A DNA stretch of 64,000 bases from Leptospira ainazelensis (lineage in GTDB: Bacteria; Spirochaetota; Leptospiria; Leptospirales; Leptospiraceae), in contig NZ_JAFFPT010000065.1 in NCBI RefSeq assembly GCF_016918785.1, positions 60,811-124,810 of the forward strand, read 5' to 3'. The notes below the pieces were generated by a model that was given only the letters and a program-made list of their open reading frames with translations, did not search any database and was not told where the DNA came from. Below are positions 1 through 12,631 of the stretch, piece after piece (position 1 is the first letter of the stretch; each line of letters opens with the position of its first letter). Position numbers and translations under genes: made by a program.

Positions 1-576
1 GTTTCGTACGTCCCAGAGCGTTCCTTCAAAAGTAAATGTGGATTCTCCATGAGAACCGGGAACGAGCCAAATTCCTACGATCGTCGCGTAGAGTAAACTG
101 AGGATATTAGGTTTTTGTTCGTAGCGCGGAGTCGATTTTACGACCAAGACCGCGTCAGCTCCGTAACGGGATGCGAGAATGCGAATCTTTTTGATTCCAT
201 CCAAGGTCCTGGTTCTGTTCTGATAATAATTCTTAAATCCGCTTTCGTATCTTTCGGAATCCAAGTCGTAAACGGACGCCGAAATGAGAAACATCTGCGA
301 GACGATTTTCTCCGCTTTTAGATTTTCTTCGATCGTGAGTATCGCGGATTTATTTTTCGCGTCGATTCTGTAATTCGATCCTTCCGGTTCTAAAAAGTAA
401 ACGCCGACTCGAAACGGAAGACGAAGTTGCGGTTTGAGGGAAAGATAGTGTTTGATCTCCCCGGAATCGATCACGATTTTTTTCGGATCAACTTGCGGGA
501 GAGGGCCTCGGTCATAACCGGTGCTCGCACAGCCGATCTGTAACGATATCATTAGAATCCAGACTCTCTTTTTCAT
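1..576 (-). CDS. putative lipoprotein, partial (3' end outside window)
   Basis: The frame is open from the ATG at 574-576 to the window edge, 192 codons without a stop. The N-terminus is a spirochaetal lipoprotein signal: MKKR, a short hydrophobic stretch, then LQIGC, with Cys16 as the likely lipidated residue. A GGGAG ribosome site lies about 10 nt upstream. The mature part is mostly soluble, contains ADAVLVV, and then a hydrophobic stretch around TIVGIWLVPG. That pattern is seen in small outer-membrane lipoproteins, but I do not recognise the family. It is the next gene downstream of radA on the same strand, separated by a tandem repeat. Function unknown; coding status and lipoprotein nature are well supported. 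Confidence 0.8.
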   Translation of the reverse strand, partial: MKKRVWILMISLQIGCASTGYDRGPLPQVDPKKIVIDSGEIKHYLSLKPQLRLPFRVGVYFLEPEGSNYRIDAKNKSAILTIEENLKAEKIVSQMFLISASVYDLDSERYESGFKNYYQNRTRTLDGIKKIRILASRYGADAVLVVKSTPRYEQKPNILSLLYATIVGIWLVPGSHGESTFTFEGTLWDVRN

Positions 577-630
577 TCGATTTTCGCTCCCTGATACAAC
601 TTTGATATCTTTGTTTCCTGTTTTTTAGGA

Positions 631-706
631 CAGTTCATTGGAGTTCCAACGTTATTTTGTGAGAACAACAGTTCATTGGAGTTCCAACGTTATTTTGTGA
701 GAACAA
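631..706. repeat. tandem duplication of a 38-bp unit
   Basis: Two identical 38-bp copies, 631-668 and 669-706, lie head to tail between radA and the downstream lipoprotein gene. Each unit contains the palindromic core TTGGAGTTCCAA (637-650 and 675-688), a variant of the 14-bp motif scattered through the other gaps of this window. Because the copies are identical the duplication looks recent. Confidence 0.9.
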
Positions 707-721
707 CAAAAACCCCAAGGA

Positions 722-2097
<1,376 letters not shown>

Positions 2098-2101
<4 letters not shown>

Positions 2102-2736
2102 TGTTCGAAAAGCGCGGGCATCTCAAGCCAATCGATCTGGTTGAAAACGGGAAGACAACGAAACGCGTCTTTTGCCAAAGATTCTCTTCCTTCTCTTACG
2201 AGAATTTCCGTGAGTTTTTGTTCGAGAGAAATCAGATACTTCACGTCTCCGCTTGCGTAGTCGACTTGGTCTTTTGTGAGAATTTTTTTACCCCAGTCGG
2301 AGGATTGATTCTTCTTATCCAAATTCTCATCGTAGAATTCCCGGATCAAATCTTTGAGACCGTGTTTGTCGGTATAAGTCCTTGCGAGTTTGCTCGCGAT
2401 CTTTGTGCAAAAAACGTTCTGCATCGCGATTCCTAAACGATAACGAAGAAAGAGAGTATCCATTCTTGCGAAGTGAAAAATTTTTACGATCTCCGGATTT
2501 TCGAATAAGGACTTAAGATGAGGAGCTTCTTTTTGATCCGGAAGAATTTGGACCAAACTCACGTTATTCGAAGAATCGCAGATCTGAACTACGCAGAGTC
2601 TGTCTCTTCTCGGATTGAGTCCCATCATCTCGCAGTCGACGGCCAATCGATCGTCGGCCAGATATTCTTCGAATCTTTTTTGTGTCAGATCCCCGGGAAA
2701 AAGCTCCGGTTTTATAGTTGAACGTTTTGGAGGCAT
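2098..2736 (-). CDS. rnd: ribonuclease D-like 3'-5' exonuclease
   Basis: This is a DEDDy-family exonuclease acting on RNA 3' ends. Visible motifs are AVDCEMMG (Exo I, Asp and Glu), IFHFARMD (Exo II) and YASGDVKYL (Exo III, with Tyr four residues before Asp). At about 212 residues it holds only the catalytic domain. The C-terminal HRDC domains of E. coli RNase D are absent, as in many short bacterial homologues. I chose the ATG at 2734-2736 (MPPKRS). The frame extends upstream to a TTG at 2784, but that stretch looks non-conserved. The gene overlaps the radA start and divergently faces the glycosidase gene. Confidence 0.88.
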
Positions 2737-2859
2737 AATTTCATAATAATCCGTACCGCGTGGTTTCGGGAACCAAAAATACAAAACGAGGCCGCTGGAA
2801 TTTTAGAAAAGTTCCCGTTTGCAAAAACGAAAGGCGACCCAAAGCGATAGAACAAAAAA

Positions 2860-4800
<1,941 letters not shown>

Positions 4801-4862
4801 CTGGAATTCGATCCCGGATAAAATTCCAACCGAAAAAACAAACCACACGGAGACTCCATCTG

Positions 4863-5348
4863 ATGAAACGCACTCAAAAACAAGTTTTGGCTTTGGTCAT
4901 AAGCCTTTTTATAATGAGCCTCAATCACTGCTTTATCTCTGAATCGATCTCGACAGGAATCAACTCTCTCAGCAAATCTTCCGATTCTTTGCAAAGTCTT
5001 TCCGGATCGATCAAATCGATCTCCGGTTCCGTAAGCTCCATCTTCTCCTCTTCTTCCGGAGACGATGAAAAAAAAGAAAAGGCGTATTTAAAAGACGTTC
5101 GTGATCTCACGGCGATGCACGTTGAAAACGGATTTCAGGAAATCGAATTCAAAAACGATCTTTCGACCCTTGCGCTTCAAAACGGACTTACAAACTGGAA
5201 GGCGTTGCGCGTAACGTATCTCGGGATCGGAAGCGGATTGAAAAAAGCCGGAGTAAACGAAGAAAAATTCCAGACCTTCGTACAAGGATTGGGAACCTCC
5301 AAACCTGAAATCGTAGAATCCATTCAAAAAGGATTTTCTCAGCTCTGA
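4863..5348 (+). CDS. putative lipoprotein, Ser-rich N-terminus
   Basis: The 161-residue protein starts at the ATG at 4863, preceded by GGAG. A longer frame from 4797 would bury the signal peptide. The N-terminus MKRTQKQ plus a hydrophobic core ends in SLNHC, a relaxed spirochaetal lipobox. Next comes a serine-rich stretch with repeating SGSI/SLS units (about residues 35-70), an acidic-basic GDDEKKEK segment, and a predicted alpha-helical domain. The family is not recognised, although similar small lipoproteins are common in Leptospira. It lies 14 nt before the DUF4105-like gene on the same strand, so the two are probably co-transcribed and may act together at the cell envelope. Confidence 0.8.
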   Translation: MKRTQKQVLALVISLFIMSLNHCFISESISTGINSLSKSSDSLQSLSGSIKSISGSVSSIFSSSSGDDEKKEKAYLKDVRDLTAMHVENGFQEIEFKNDLSTLALQNGLTNWKALRVTYLGIGSGLKKAGVNEEKFQTFVQGLGTSKPEIVESIQKGFSQL

Positions 5349-5362
5349 GATTATTTCTTCTC

Positions 5363-7183
5363 TTGTCGACGGCCCTGCTATTTCCGGCGGGGCTTCTTTC
5401 CACACCCGCAACCGCCGATTTTATCTACGTCGACGCAAACACCGGACAATCGAGCGGAGGACATACGGGAATCCGAGTCGGAAACAAGGTCTATCATTAT
5501 CAATTTTTTCCGGACGATATCTTTCATCTCGTAAGAGAATCCTATGACGACTTTGCGTTTAGTTATAATATTCTTTCCAATCGAACGAGCGTTCTTACAA
5601 GACTCGACTGGAACCAAAAAGAAATCGCGATCTTAGAATCCGGACTCAACCATCTCTATCTTGTTCAATTCAAACATTTGCAGAATTGGGAAGTTCTCAA
5701 AAAAGAGGCAAAGTTTTTTGAAGAATTGAATTCTCCCGAAAAAAAAATCGGGTTGAGAGCGACGGCCTACTTCACGGAAAAACGGAATTCTAAAATTACA
5801 AAGGATTTCAAAGAAGAATTGGAAACAAAACTCGGAAGACGATTTCTTTCCGAATTGGAGAATCGTTTAAAAGAAAACGTTTTATCCCCGGAGAACGAGC
5901 TCACCCAAGTTTTTTTTCCTCCTTTGCCGGAAAACGTTTCGGCAAACCGGTTTCCCTTTTTTACACAAGGCCCTTATTTAAAAATCCGCGATACACTCGA
6001 AGGAATTTTACTCTGTCGAATTTTAAGGGAAGAATGGGGACTGAATCCCGAACTTCTGATCTCCGATCGAAAAGAAACTCTGTCCAAAAAAGAAATCGAA
6101 CTTTTAAAAACATTCTTCCAAAAACAAAAAGAAGGGTTGTTACAAATCCTCGAGGAACAAGATCCGGGCTGGGCTTTTAGCGCGTTAGTCGCGTTTGGAA
6201 GGATGCAGGCCGTCGAAGAAAGTTTAGAATCCGGTTTTCCGGTATTTCTTTCCAGTTTCCCCGACGATTCTCCGCTCATTCATAGGGAAGTAGCGAGAGA
6301 TCGGGAAGACGTCCGTCATATAGGAGGAGAAACTTCTTCGATCGTTTCCTTGGCCCGCGAAAAAATCTCGACTCTAAACTCTATTACGGAAAAAGAATAT
6401 CAGATCTGGGAGGACGCCACCAACCGAGCCTTCGAACTCCAAGAAGGTCTTGCCAAAACGATTCCCGTAAGAATGTATTCGGGAAAGTTGATTCCGGAAA
6501 GAGAGAATTATTTTTTGATCTCGATGTTTTTGCCGGAGAATTCGCAACTCAAAGAATACGCCAGAATTTCAAAAGAAAGGGAATCGGAATATCATTCCCG
6601 TTTGAAAAAGCTCTATCCCTTTCATCTTCTTTCCGAAAATTGTACGACGGAAATCGTAAAAAGAGTTCAGGAAACCTTCGACTTGAAGGAAAAATCTTTT
6701 CCGGGAGAAAAGATCGACCCGAAACTTTCACCGTCCCTCGTCCCATTCTACGCATCTTATTCGATTTCAAAACGATGGAAAAATTCCGGGGATACGGTTC
6801 TTCTTTCCTACAGAAGAAAAAAACTCCGGGATATTTTGGAAAATGAACCGGGGATTCGAACGATGCTCCGGGAATCGTTTACGTTTTCCTCTTCGATTTA
6901 CAAATCCAATCGGGAGGATCCTTTTTTCCCGCTTTTTACGGACGACGTTTTTTGGAAACGACCGCTCTACGGATTCGTGAATTTTAGCGCCGGTGTCGGT
7001 CTCACAACCTTAGGTTTATTCAGTCTTCCCTTTGACAAAGGCGAACGTCTTCAAAAGGGCTTTCAGTCGGCTTTTTTCAGCCTGCCTGAATTCGTTTTTT
7101 TTAATATTCGAAAAGGAACGTTTCCTTATGTTCCGATGAAAGAACTTCCGAAGGAACTTTTTGAATTTCAAGATGAAGATTGA
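5363..7183 (+). CDS. exported DUF4105/Lnb-like putative cysteine hydrolase
   Basis: The N-terminus is a signal peptide: a leucine/alanine-rich core ending in TPATA before DFIYVD. The mature protein shows GGHTGIRVG (His34) near the start and LLSENCTTEI (Cys427) far downstream. That His-early, Cys-late arrangement is typical of permuted papain-like DUF4105/Lnb N-terminal domains, and the assignment rests on this pattern only. The frame given starts at a TTG. In-frame codons run further upstream, with CTG at 5345 preceded by AAGGA, so the true start is uncertain and the signal peptide may be longer. The C-terminus has a hydrophobic segment (FVNFSAGVGLTTLGLF). Probably periplasmic, substrate unknown. 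Confidence 0.65.
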   Translation: MSTALLFPAGLLSTPATADFIYVDANTGQSSGGHTGIRVGNKVYHYQFFPDDIFHLVRESYDDFAFSYNILSNRTSVLTRLDWNQKEIAILESGLNHLYLVQFKHLQNWEVLKKEAKFFEELNSPEKKIGLRATAYFTEKRNSKITKDFKEELETKLGRRFLSELENRLKENVLSPENELTQVFFPPLPENVSANRFPFFTQGPYLKIRDTLEGILLCRILREEWGLNPELLISDRKETLSKKEIELLKTFFQKQKEGLLQILEEQDPGWAFSALVAFGRMQAVEESLESGFPVFLSSFPDDSPLIHREVARDREDVRHIGGETSSIVSLAREKISTLNSITEKEYQIWEDATNRAFELQEGLAKTIPVRMYSGKLIPERENYFLISMFLPENSQLKEYARISKERESEYHSRLKKLYPFHLLSENCTTEIVKRVQETFDLKEKSFPGEKIDPKLSPSLVPFYASYSISKRWKNSGDTVLLSYRRKKLRDILENEPGIRTMLRESFTFSSSIYKSNREDPFFPLFTDDVFWKRPLYGFVNFSAGVGLTTLGLFSLPFDKGERLQKGFQSAFFSLPEFVFFNIRKGTFPYVPMKELPKELFEFQDED

Positions 7184-7568
7184 TCGTGTCGGATCGAAAT
7201 CAAATCCGTCGTCGAGGACATCTATTAGTCGCCGTAAACCGAAATTTCCATCGAACATTTGGTCCGACAAAGGATAAACTCCCGTAAAAAAGGTTGTATC
7301 GGACTTCAAGTCCGTTTTGAGATAAATTCGACTAAATCTCAGTTTTGTTCAAATTAGAGTTCAGGTCTTGTCTCAAAACCTAAGAAGGGCCAGAAAAGAT
7401 TCTGATCCGTAAAACTCGAATCTTTTGTGTGAGTTCCTACAAATCACAACGTTATCGGCCACCGAAAACGTTGAACCGTGCCACGTCCCGAAAAGTAAGA
7501 GTTCCTACTTTTTTAGTTTTAGGGAAAGACCCTGCACTCACTTTCTAAATTCGGGAAACCGAAAAGAT
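7184..7568. other. gene-free gap with two copies of the 14-bp motif
   Basis: No convincing coding frame is present between the two convergent genes. The gap holds GTGTGAGTTCCTAC (7427-7440) and GTAAGAGTTCCTAC (7495-7508), both in the same orientation. Near 7300 there is also a small imperfect hairpin, GGACTTCAAGTCC, which recurs as GGACTTCAAGTCA near 12308. Confidence 0.7.
7427..7508. repeat. 14-bp GGAACTCC-core motif, two copies
   Basis: Copies lie at 7427-7440 and 7495-7508, both written GAGTTCCTAC on the plus strand, 68 bp apart start to start. They belong to the interspersed family described in the findings. Confidence 0.75.
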
Positions 7569-8678
7569 TCAACGGATTTCCAGCAAAATATAAGAAGCGT
7601 CGTCCCTGTATTCTTTTGCGGGAATCGCGGAACGGACATACGTATCCAACGAGTTTTTCATTCTTCCAATCGCGTCCTGACCCGATTTGTGGATTTGATT
7701 CAACTCTGAAATCAGAGGATGAGTGAGATTGTTGATAATTCCATCCGTAAAAAGAAAAAGGATATCTCCGGGATTCACGGAAACCTCGTGACTAGGAAAC
7801 TCGACCTCTTCCAAAATTCCCATGAGCTGACCCGATTTCTCCTTCAAAAAAGAAAATTCTTCCTTATGAAAGTGAACCGGAAACGGATGACCGCCTCTCG
7901 CATAGACCAACTTTTTTTGTTCCGGAAAAAGGACCACACAGGCCGCGGTCATACTGTGAGTCCCGATATTTAAGCAGAGTTCCTGATTCATCTTGTGCAG
8001 AATTTCAGAAGGATTGTCCGAATTCTTAAACTCTTCCCTTGCGAGTGTTGTCATCAAAAGTGCGATCAAACCGGAAGTGACTCCGTGATCCTCGACGTCC
8101 CCTAAAAGAAGAAGAATCGATTTTTCTTTTTTAAGAATCACGTTAAAATCCCCGCTTACGAAGGAAACGGGAGTGATATCGGCTTCCACTCGAAAGGGAG
8201 AAAGATCCGGAATCGTAAAAATTTTTCCTTGAACCCTGGACGCGAGTCGAAGATCTCTCATGATCACTTCGTCTCTTAGATCTCTTTCTTTTAGGATCGT
8301 ATAATAGTCGAAGGCCCTTTGAATCGCGATTTGCACCGTCTGTATGGAGAACGGTTTGAGAAGAAAGTCGCTCGCCTTGTGGGTCAAAGAAGTTACTACG
8401 TTGTTGATATCGCGTTCCCCGGTCATCATGATAACCTGGGTTTTAGATTCTAAATTCTTAAAATAAGGAAGTATTTCGAGCCCGCTGCTTCCGGGCATGT
8501 GGATGTCCAGAAAAACGATCGGATTGAGTTCTTTTTCGAAATACTGTTTCCCCTGTTCTACCGAATCGAAAAATACGCTCTGGTAACCCAGCTTAGTAAG
8601 AATGAGTTCCAGTGTCTCGCCTACGTCTCTATCGTCGTCGAGAATGATAATTTCCGGTCTTAGGGAAAATTCTGCCAT
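7569..8678 (-). CDS. response regulator with SpoIIE/RsbU-type phosphatase domain
   Basis: Residues 1-125 form a receiver domain: acidic pocket IILDDD (14-16), phosphoacceptor Asp58 in FLDIHMPG, a conserved Thr in MMTGE, and Lys in LLKPF. After a linker, residues 160-369 form a PP2C-like SpoIIE phosphatase, with SGDF, LLGDVEDHG and LFTDGIIN carrying the metal-binding aspartates. Such proteins dephosphorylate anti-anti-sigma factors in partner-switching pathways under control of a sensor kinase. No kinase or STAS protein is adjacent, so the partners are elsewhere. It follows the gene at 8680 by one base, so it probably sits last in an operon with the deacetylase-like gene. Confidence 0.9.
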   Translation of the reverse strand: MAEFSLRPEIIILDDDRDVGETLELILTKLGYQSVFFDSVEQGKQYFEKELNPIVFLDIHMPGSSGLEILPYFKNLESKTQVIMMTGERDINNVVTSLTHKASDFLLKPFSIQTVQIAIQRAFDYYTILKERDLRDEVIMRDLRLASRVQGKIFTIPDLSPFRVEADITPVSFVSGDFNVILKKEKSILLLLGDVEDHGVTSGLIALLMTTLAREEFKNSDNPSEILHKMNQELCLNIGTHSMTAACVVLFPEQKKLVYARGGHPFPVHFHKEEFSFLKEKSGQLMGILEEVEFPSHEVSVNPGDILFLFTDGIINNLTHPLISELNQIHKSGQDAIGRMKNSLDTYVRSAIPAKEYRDDASYILLEIR

Positions 8679-8679
8679 A

Positions 8680-9495
8680 TTAGACTTTCCTTATATAATG
8701 GGTACCTGAAACGATCTTTTTCACTTTTTTGTAATATTCTTCGTCAAAAAGAGTCGATTCGAGATAATTGCTGATACAAGAGACCATCTCTCCGTATTTC
8801 CAGACGTAAACTTCTCCGGTCGTCGAATCGCAGATTTTTTCTCCGTGAATTTCGTTGCTGAGTTCTCTCAAATTCGTCCTACTAAAAGACTGAAGGATCG
8901 CACGAAACTTTCCTTCCTTTTCCGGATCCACAAATTGAAACGATTTATGAAAAAGAACCGCGTCGTGAAAGTATTCCGGAATATTAAAAGCTCCGTAGGC
9001 TCCCATTTTGGTGGCGAGAATTCGGATAAAACCGGTGATCTCGTTCATCACGCTTAGGCCGGGATATTCCTGACCTTGATGGAGTTTCTTTTTTAAGTTC
9101 ATCGTTTTCGCTTTTAGGTTCTGGGTCAGGAGCCAGTCAATATAAACGAGCTTATAGGATTGATCCAGCTTTTTAAACTGAAAGTCTGAAAATTTTAAAC
9201 GCATGTGAACAAGAATCCCGCCGGAGGGATCTTTGATATAAATCCGATTGTCCATTTCGGAGATTCCGTCTAAGGTGATCTGAAAATCGGAATACCCTCT
9301 CGCCTCGAGAATGCGAAACATTCCTGCATCTTCCATCATCACCCTTACTTCTTCGATCGTGAAACGATTGAAAAGGCTGTTTTCAATTCCAAGAGAGGTT
9401 TGAAATTCGCGAGAGATGTCGATCATCCCAAGTTCTTGACCGTCCAAAAAACCGGGGTTGCCCTTATTTTTATCCGAATCGGAAAAGATACCCAT
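8680..9495 (-). CDS. conserved hypothetical protein (possibly DUF1577-like)
   Basis: About 271 residues starting at the ATG at 9493-9495 (MGIFSDSDK), four bases after the stop of the upstream gene. The frame upstream of this ATG lies inside the deacetylase gene and looks like noise. There is no signal peptide or membrane segment. The middle has a beta-rich region (ILVHMRLKFSDF) followed by helices. The tight spacing with the following response regulator/phosphatase suggests a role in the same signalling unit. I recall Leptospira-restricted proteins of this general kind (DUF1577), but the assignment is tentative and no function is claimed. Confidence 0.75.
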   Translation of the reverse strand: MGIFSDSDKNKGNPGFLDGQELGMIDISREFQTSLGIENSLFNRFTIEEVRVMMEDAGMFRILEARGYSDFQITLDGISEMDNRIYIKDPSGGILVHMRLKFSDFQFKKLDQSYKLVYIDWLLTQNLKAKTMNLKKKLHQGQEYPGLSVMNEITGFIRILATKMGAYGAFNIPEYFHDAVLFHKSFQFVDPEKEGKFRAILQSFSRTNLRELSNEIHGEKICDSTTGEVYVWKYGEMVSCISNYLESTLFDEEYYKKVKKIVSGTHYIRKV

Positions 9496-9499
9496 AACG

Positions 9500-10405
<906 letters not shown>

Positions 10406-10407
10406 GG

Positions 10408-10439
<32 letters not shown>

Positions 10440-10508
10440 CCTCTTTCCGTTCGTAAAGAGGAAATATTCGCTGGAACAACGGAAGGCATTTCTTTAGAAT
10501 TGCCGTTC

Positions 10509-11936
10509 ATGAAAACCCTAAACGGGAAAAAAACCAAAATCGTTTGCACAATCGGCCCCGCTTCCTCTTCGGAAGAGACCATTTTTTCCATTCTCAAGGC
10601 GGGAATGGACATCGCGCGGATGAATTTTTCGCACGGAACTCACGAATCCCACAAGAGAGTCTACGAAACGCTCCGAAAATGTGAGCAAATATCCGGGTTT
10701 CCACTCGGAATCATGGCCGATCTTCAAGGCCCGAAAATCAGAACCGGAAAATTAAAGTTAAACTCCATTCTACTCCATAAGGATCAGGAAATCAAAATTG
10801 TTCCCGACGCGGAACTCCAAGGAGACGAAGGGACGATCGGATGTACCTATCCGAATCTGATCCAGGACATCAAGGAAGGAGACAAGATTCTCATCGACGA
10901 CGGAAAACTAGTTCTCAAAGTCATCTCCAAAAAATCGGACTCTGCGATGTTAAAAGTCATCGTAGGTGGAATTCTCTGGAGCAACAAAGGAATCAATCTT
11001 CCGGGAACTCCGATCTCCGCTCCCGCATTATCGGAGAAAGACATAGACGATCTAAAGTTTGCACTTTCCTTGGGTGTCGATTACGTTGCCCTCAGCTTTG
11101 TGAGAACCGGAGCCGATCTCGAATTGGCAAGATCTCTGTTAGCCGGGACTTATACGGGACTGATCGCAAAAATAGAAAGACCCGAAGCGATCGGAAACAT
11201 CGAGGAGATCATAGAACGCGCGGATGGAATTATGATCGCGAGAGGAGATCTTGGAGTTGAGATCGAAACGGAGAAGGTTCCGATCCTTCAGAAAGAATTG
11301 ATCTACAAACTCAATCAAGCGGGCAAACCCGTAATCACCGCGACTCAGATGTTGGAATCGATGATCGAAAATCCAAGACCGACCCGTGCCGAAGCGAGCG
11401 ACGTCGCAAACGCGGTGATGGACGGAACGGACGCAGTGATGTTATCGGCGGAATCCGCGAGCGGACATTATCCCGTTGAATCCGTGGAGATCATGGCGAA
11501 AATCATCCAAGAAACCGAAACCATCGATCATATCTACGAAATTCATTGGAACATCAAGAAGACGTTTTTAGAATCCGAAAGAACCGCGCTTGGAAACGCG
11601 GCGAGAGAGATCGCGCACGGAATTCACGCAAAAGCGATCGTAAATTTTACAAGAAGCGGTTATTCTGCTTTGATCACTTCGGAGATGAGACCCAAGGTTC
11701 CGATCTATTCCTTTACTCCGTTTGCGACAACCGCGAGAAAGATGAAACTCTACAGAGGTGTGGTTCCGTTTGTGATGCCTTTTTTTACAAGACTCGAAGA
11801 TATGATCGCCTATATGAATCAAAAACTCAAGGAAGACGAGTTTCTTTTTCCGGGTGATAAGGTAGTGATTCTTTCCGGAGCTCCGGGAACCAGCGTCCGA
11901 AGCGTGGATTTTTTACAGATCTATAAGATCCATTGA
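10509..11936 (+). CDS. pyk: pyruvate kinase
   Basis: Catalyses phosphoenolpyruvate plus ADP to pyruvate plus ATP in glycolysis. The 475-residue protein has the normal length. It shows KIVCTIGPAS at the N-terminus, RMNFSHG, the active-site signature IARGDLGVEI, and ATQMLESM followed by PTRAEASDVANAV. The C-terminal allosteric domain is present (from about residue 350). I chose the ATG at 10509; a TTG three codons earlier is possible. It is monocistronic, since the next plus-strand gene is far away and a repeat-rich gap follows it. Confidence 0.96.
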   Translation: MKTLNGKKTKIVCTIGPASSSEETIFSILKAGMDIARMNFSHGTHESHKRVYETLRKCEQISGFPLGIMADLQGPKIRTGKLKLNSILLHKDQEIKIVPDAELQGDEGTIGCTYPNLIQDIKEGDKILIDDGKLVLKVISKKSDSAMLKVIVGGILWSNKGINLPGTPISAPALSEKDIDDLKFALSLGVDYVALSFVRTGADLELARSLLAGTYTGLIAKIERPEAIGNIEEIIERADGIMIARGDLGVEIETEKVPILQKELIYKLNQAGKPVITATQMLESMIENPRPTRAEASDVANAVMDGTDAVMLSAESASGHYPVESVEIMAKIIQETETIDHIYEIHWNIKKTFLESERTALGNAAREIAHGIHAKAIVNFTRSGYSALITSEMRPKVPIYSFTPFATTARKMKLYRGVVPFVMPFFTRLEDMIAYMNQKLKEDEFLFPGDKVVILSGAPGTSVRSVDFLQIYKIH

Positions 11937-12631
11937 TTTCGAAAAAATCATAGAAAATCATTCTCGATCCGACAAAGGGACAAAGAACGAATCGAAAAAA
12001 TTCTTCTTTCTAAAAATTTCAAGAAGAGAGAAGACAAAATCCGTTTTGAATCGTTTTTATAGAATCTCGTAAAGGAAGGATTTTCCGCAATGGAATCGAG
12101 GCGCGCGGGTTCAAAGTCCGTTCACAAACCTTTTTTAAAAAACGTTCGCGTAGGAATTCCTACAACCCCACTTCATTTTCTAAACCACTGAAATACGAAA
12201 GATTTGCATTTTATAATATTCAAATTTCTCTGTGAGAGTTCCCACATTTTGACGGGGTTTTGGGAAAAGTTCTTAAGAATCGTTTTTTCCGCGAGTCAAT
12301 TATAAACGGACTTCAAGTCAGTTTACGAGTATTTTTCTAAAAAGGTTTCCATGTAGGAACTCTTACAAAAATCCGTATATTTTTCGAAAAAATTTATCGA
12401 AATAAAGCCGCTTCCAACGTCCGGTATCTTCGTAAGAAAACGCGGGAGTTCCCACAAAGTAAGCCCACAAGCGCGGTACAAACTTTCTAAAGAATCGATG
12501 GCCGAAAAAATTTCATTGGAGTTCCTACATTTGGAGGTTTTGGAAAAAATCACTTTTGGAATCCCTACTTTTGTAAGACGCAGAGTCTCTCGATTATTGT
12601 AGCTCGACAGGTCTTAGGGAAAACCGCAAAA
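11937..12631. other. gene-free gap with six motif copies
   Basis: This 695-bp stretch lies between convergent pyk and the signal-peptidase-like gene. I see no credible coding frame. Its left half is AT-rich without recognisable structure. Its right half (12150-12568) is packed with copies of the 14-bp motif. Confidence 0.7.
12150..12568. repeat. cluster of six 14-bp GGAACTCC-core motifs
   Basis: Copies start at 12150 (GTAGGAATTCCTAC, a perfect palindrome), 12232 (GTGAGAGTTCCCAC), 12353 (GTAGGAACTCTTAC), 12442 (GCGGGAGTTCCCAC), 12515 (ATTGGAGTTCCTAC) and 12555 (TTTGGAATCCCTAC, weak). Spacing varies from 40 to 121 bp, which argues against a simple tandem repeat. Confidence 0.8.

Noticed and set aside
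12323..12553. 76-codon minus-strand frame in the pyk gap
   Set aside because: It consists largely of motif copies and has no ribosome site or family feature.
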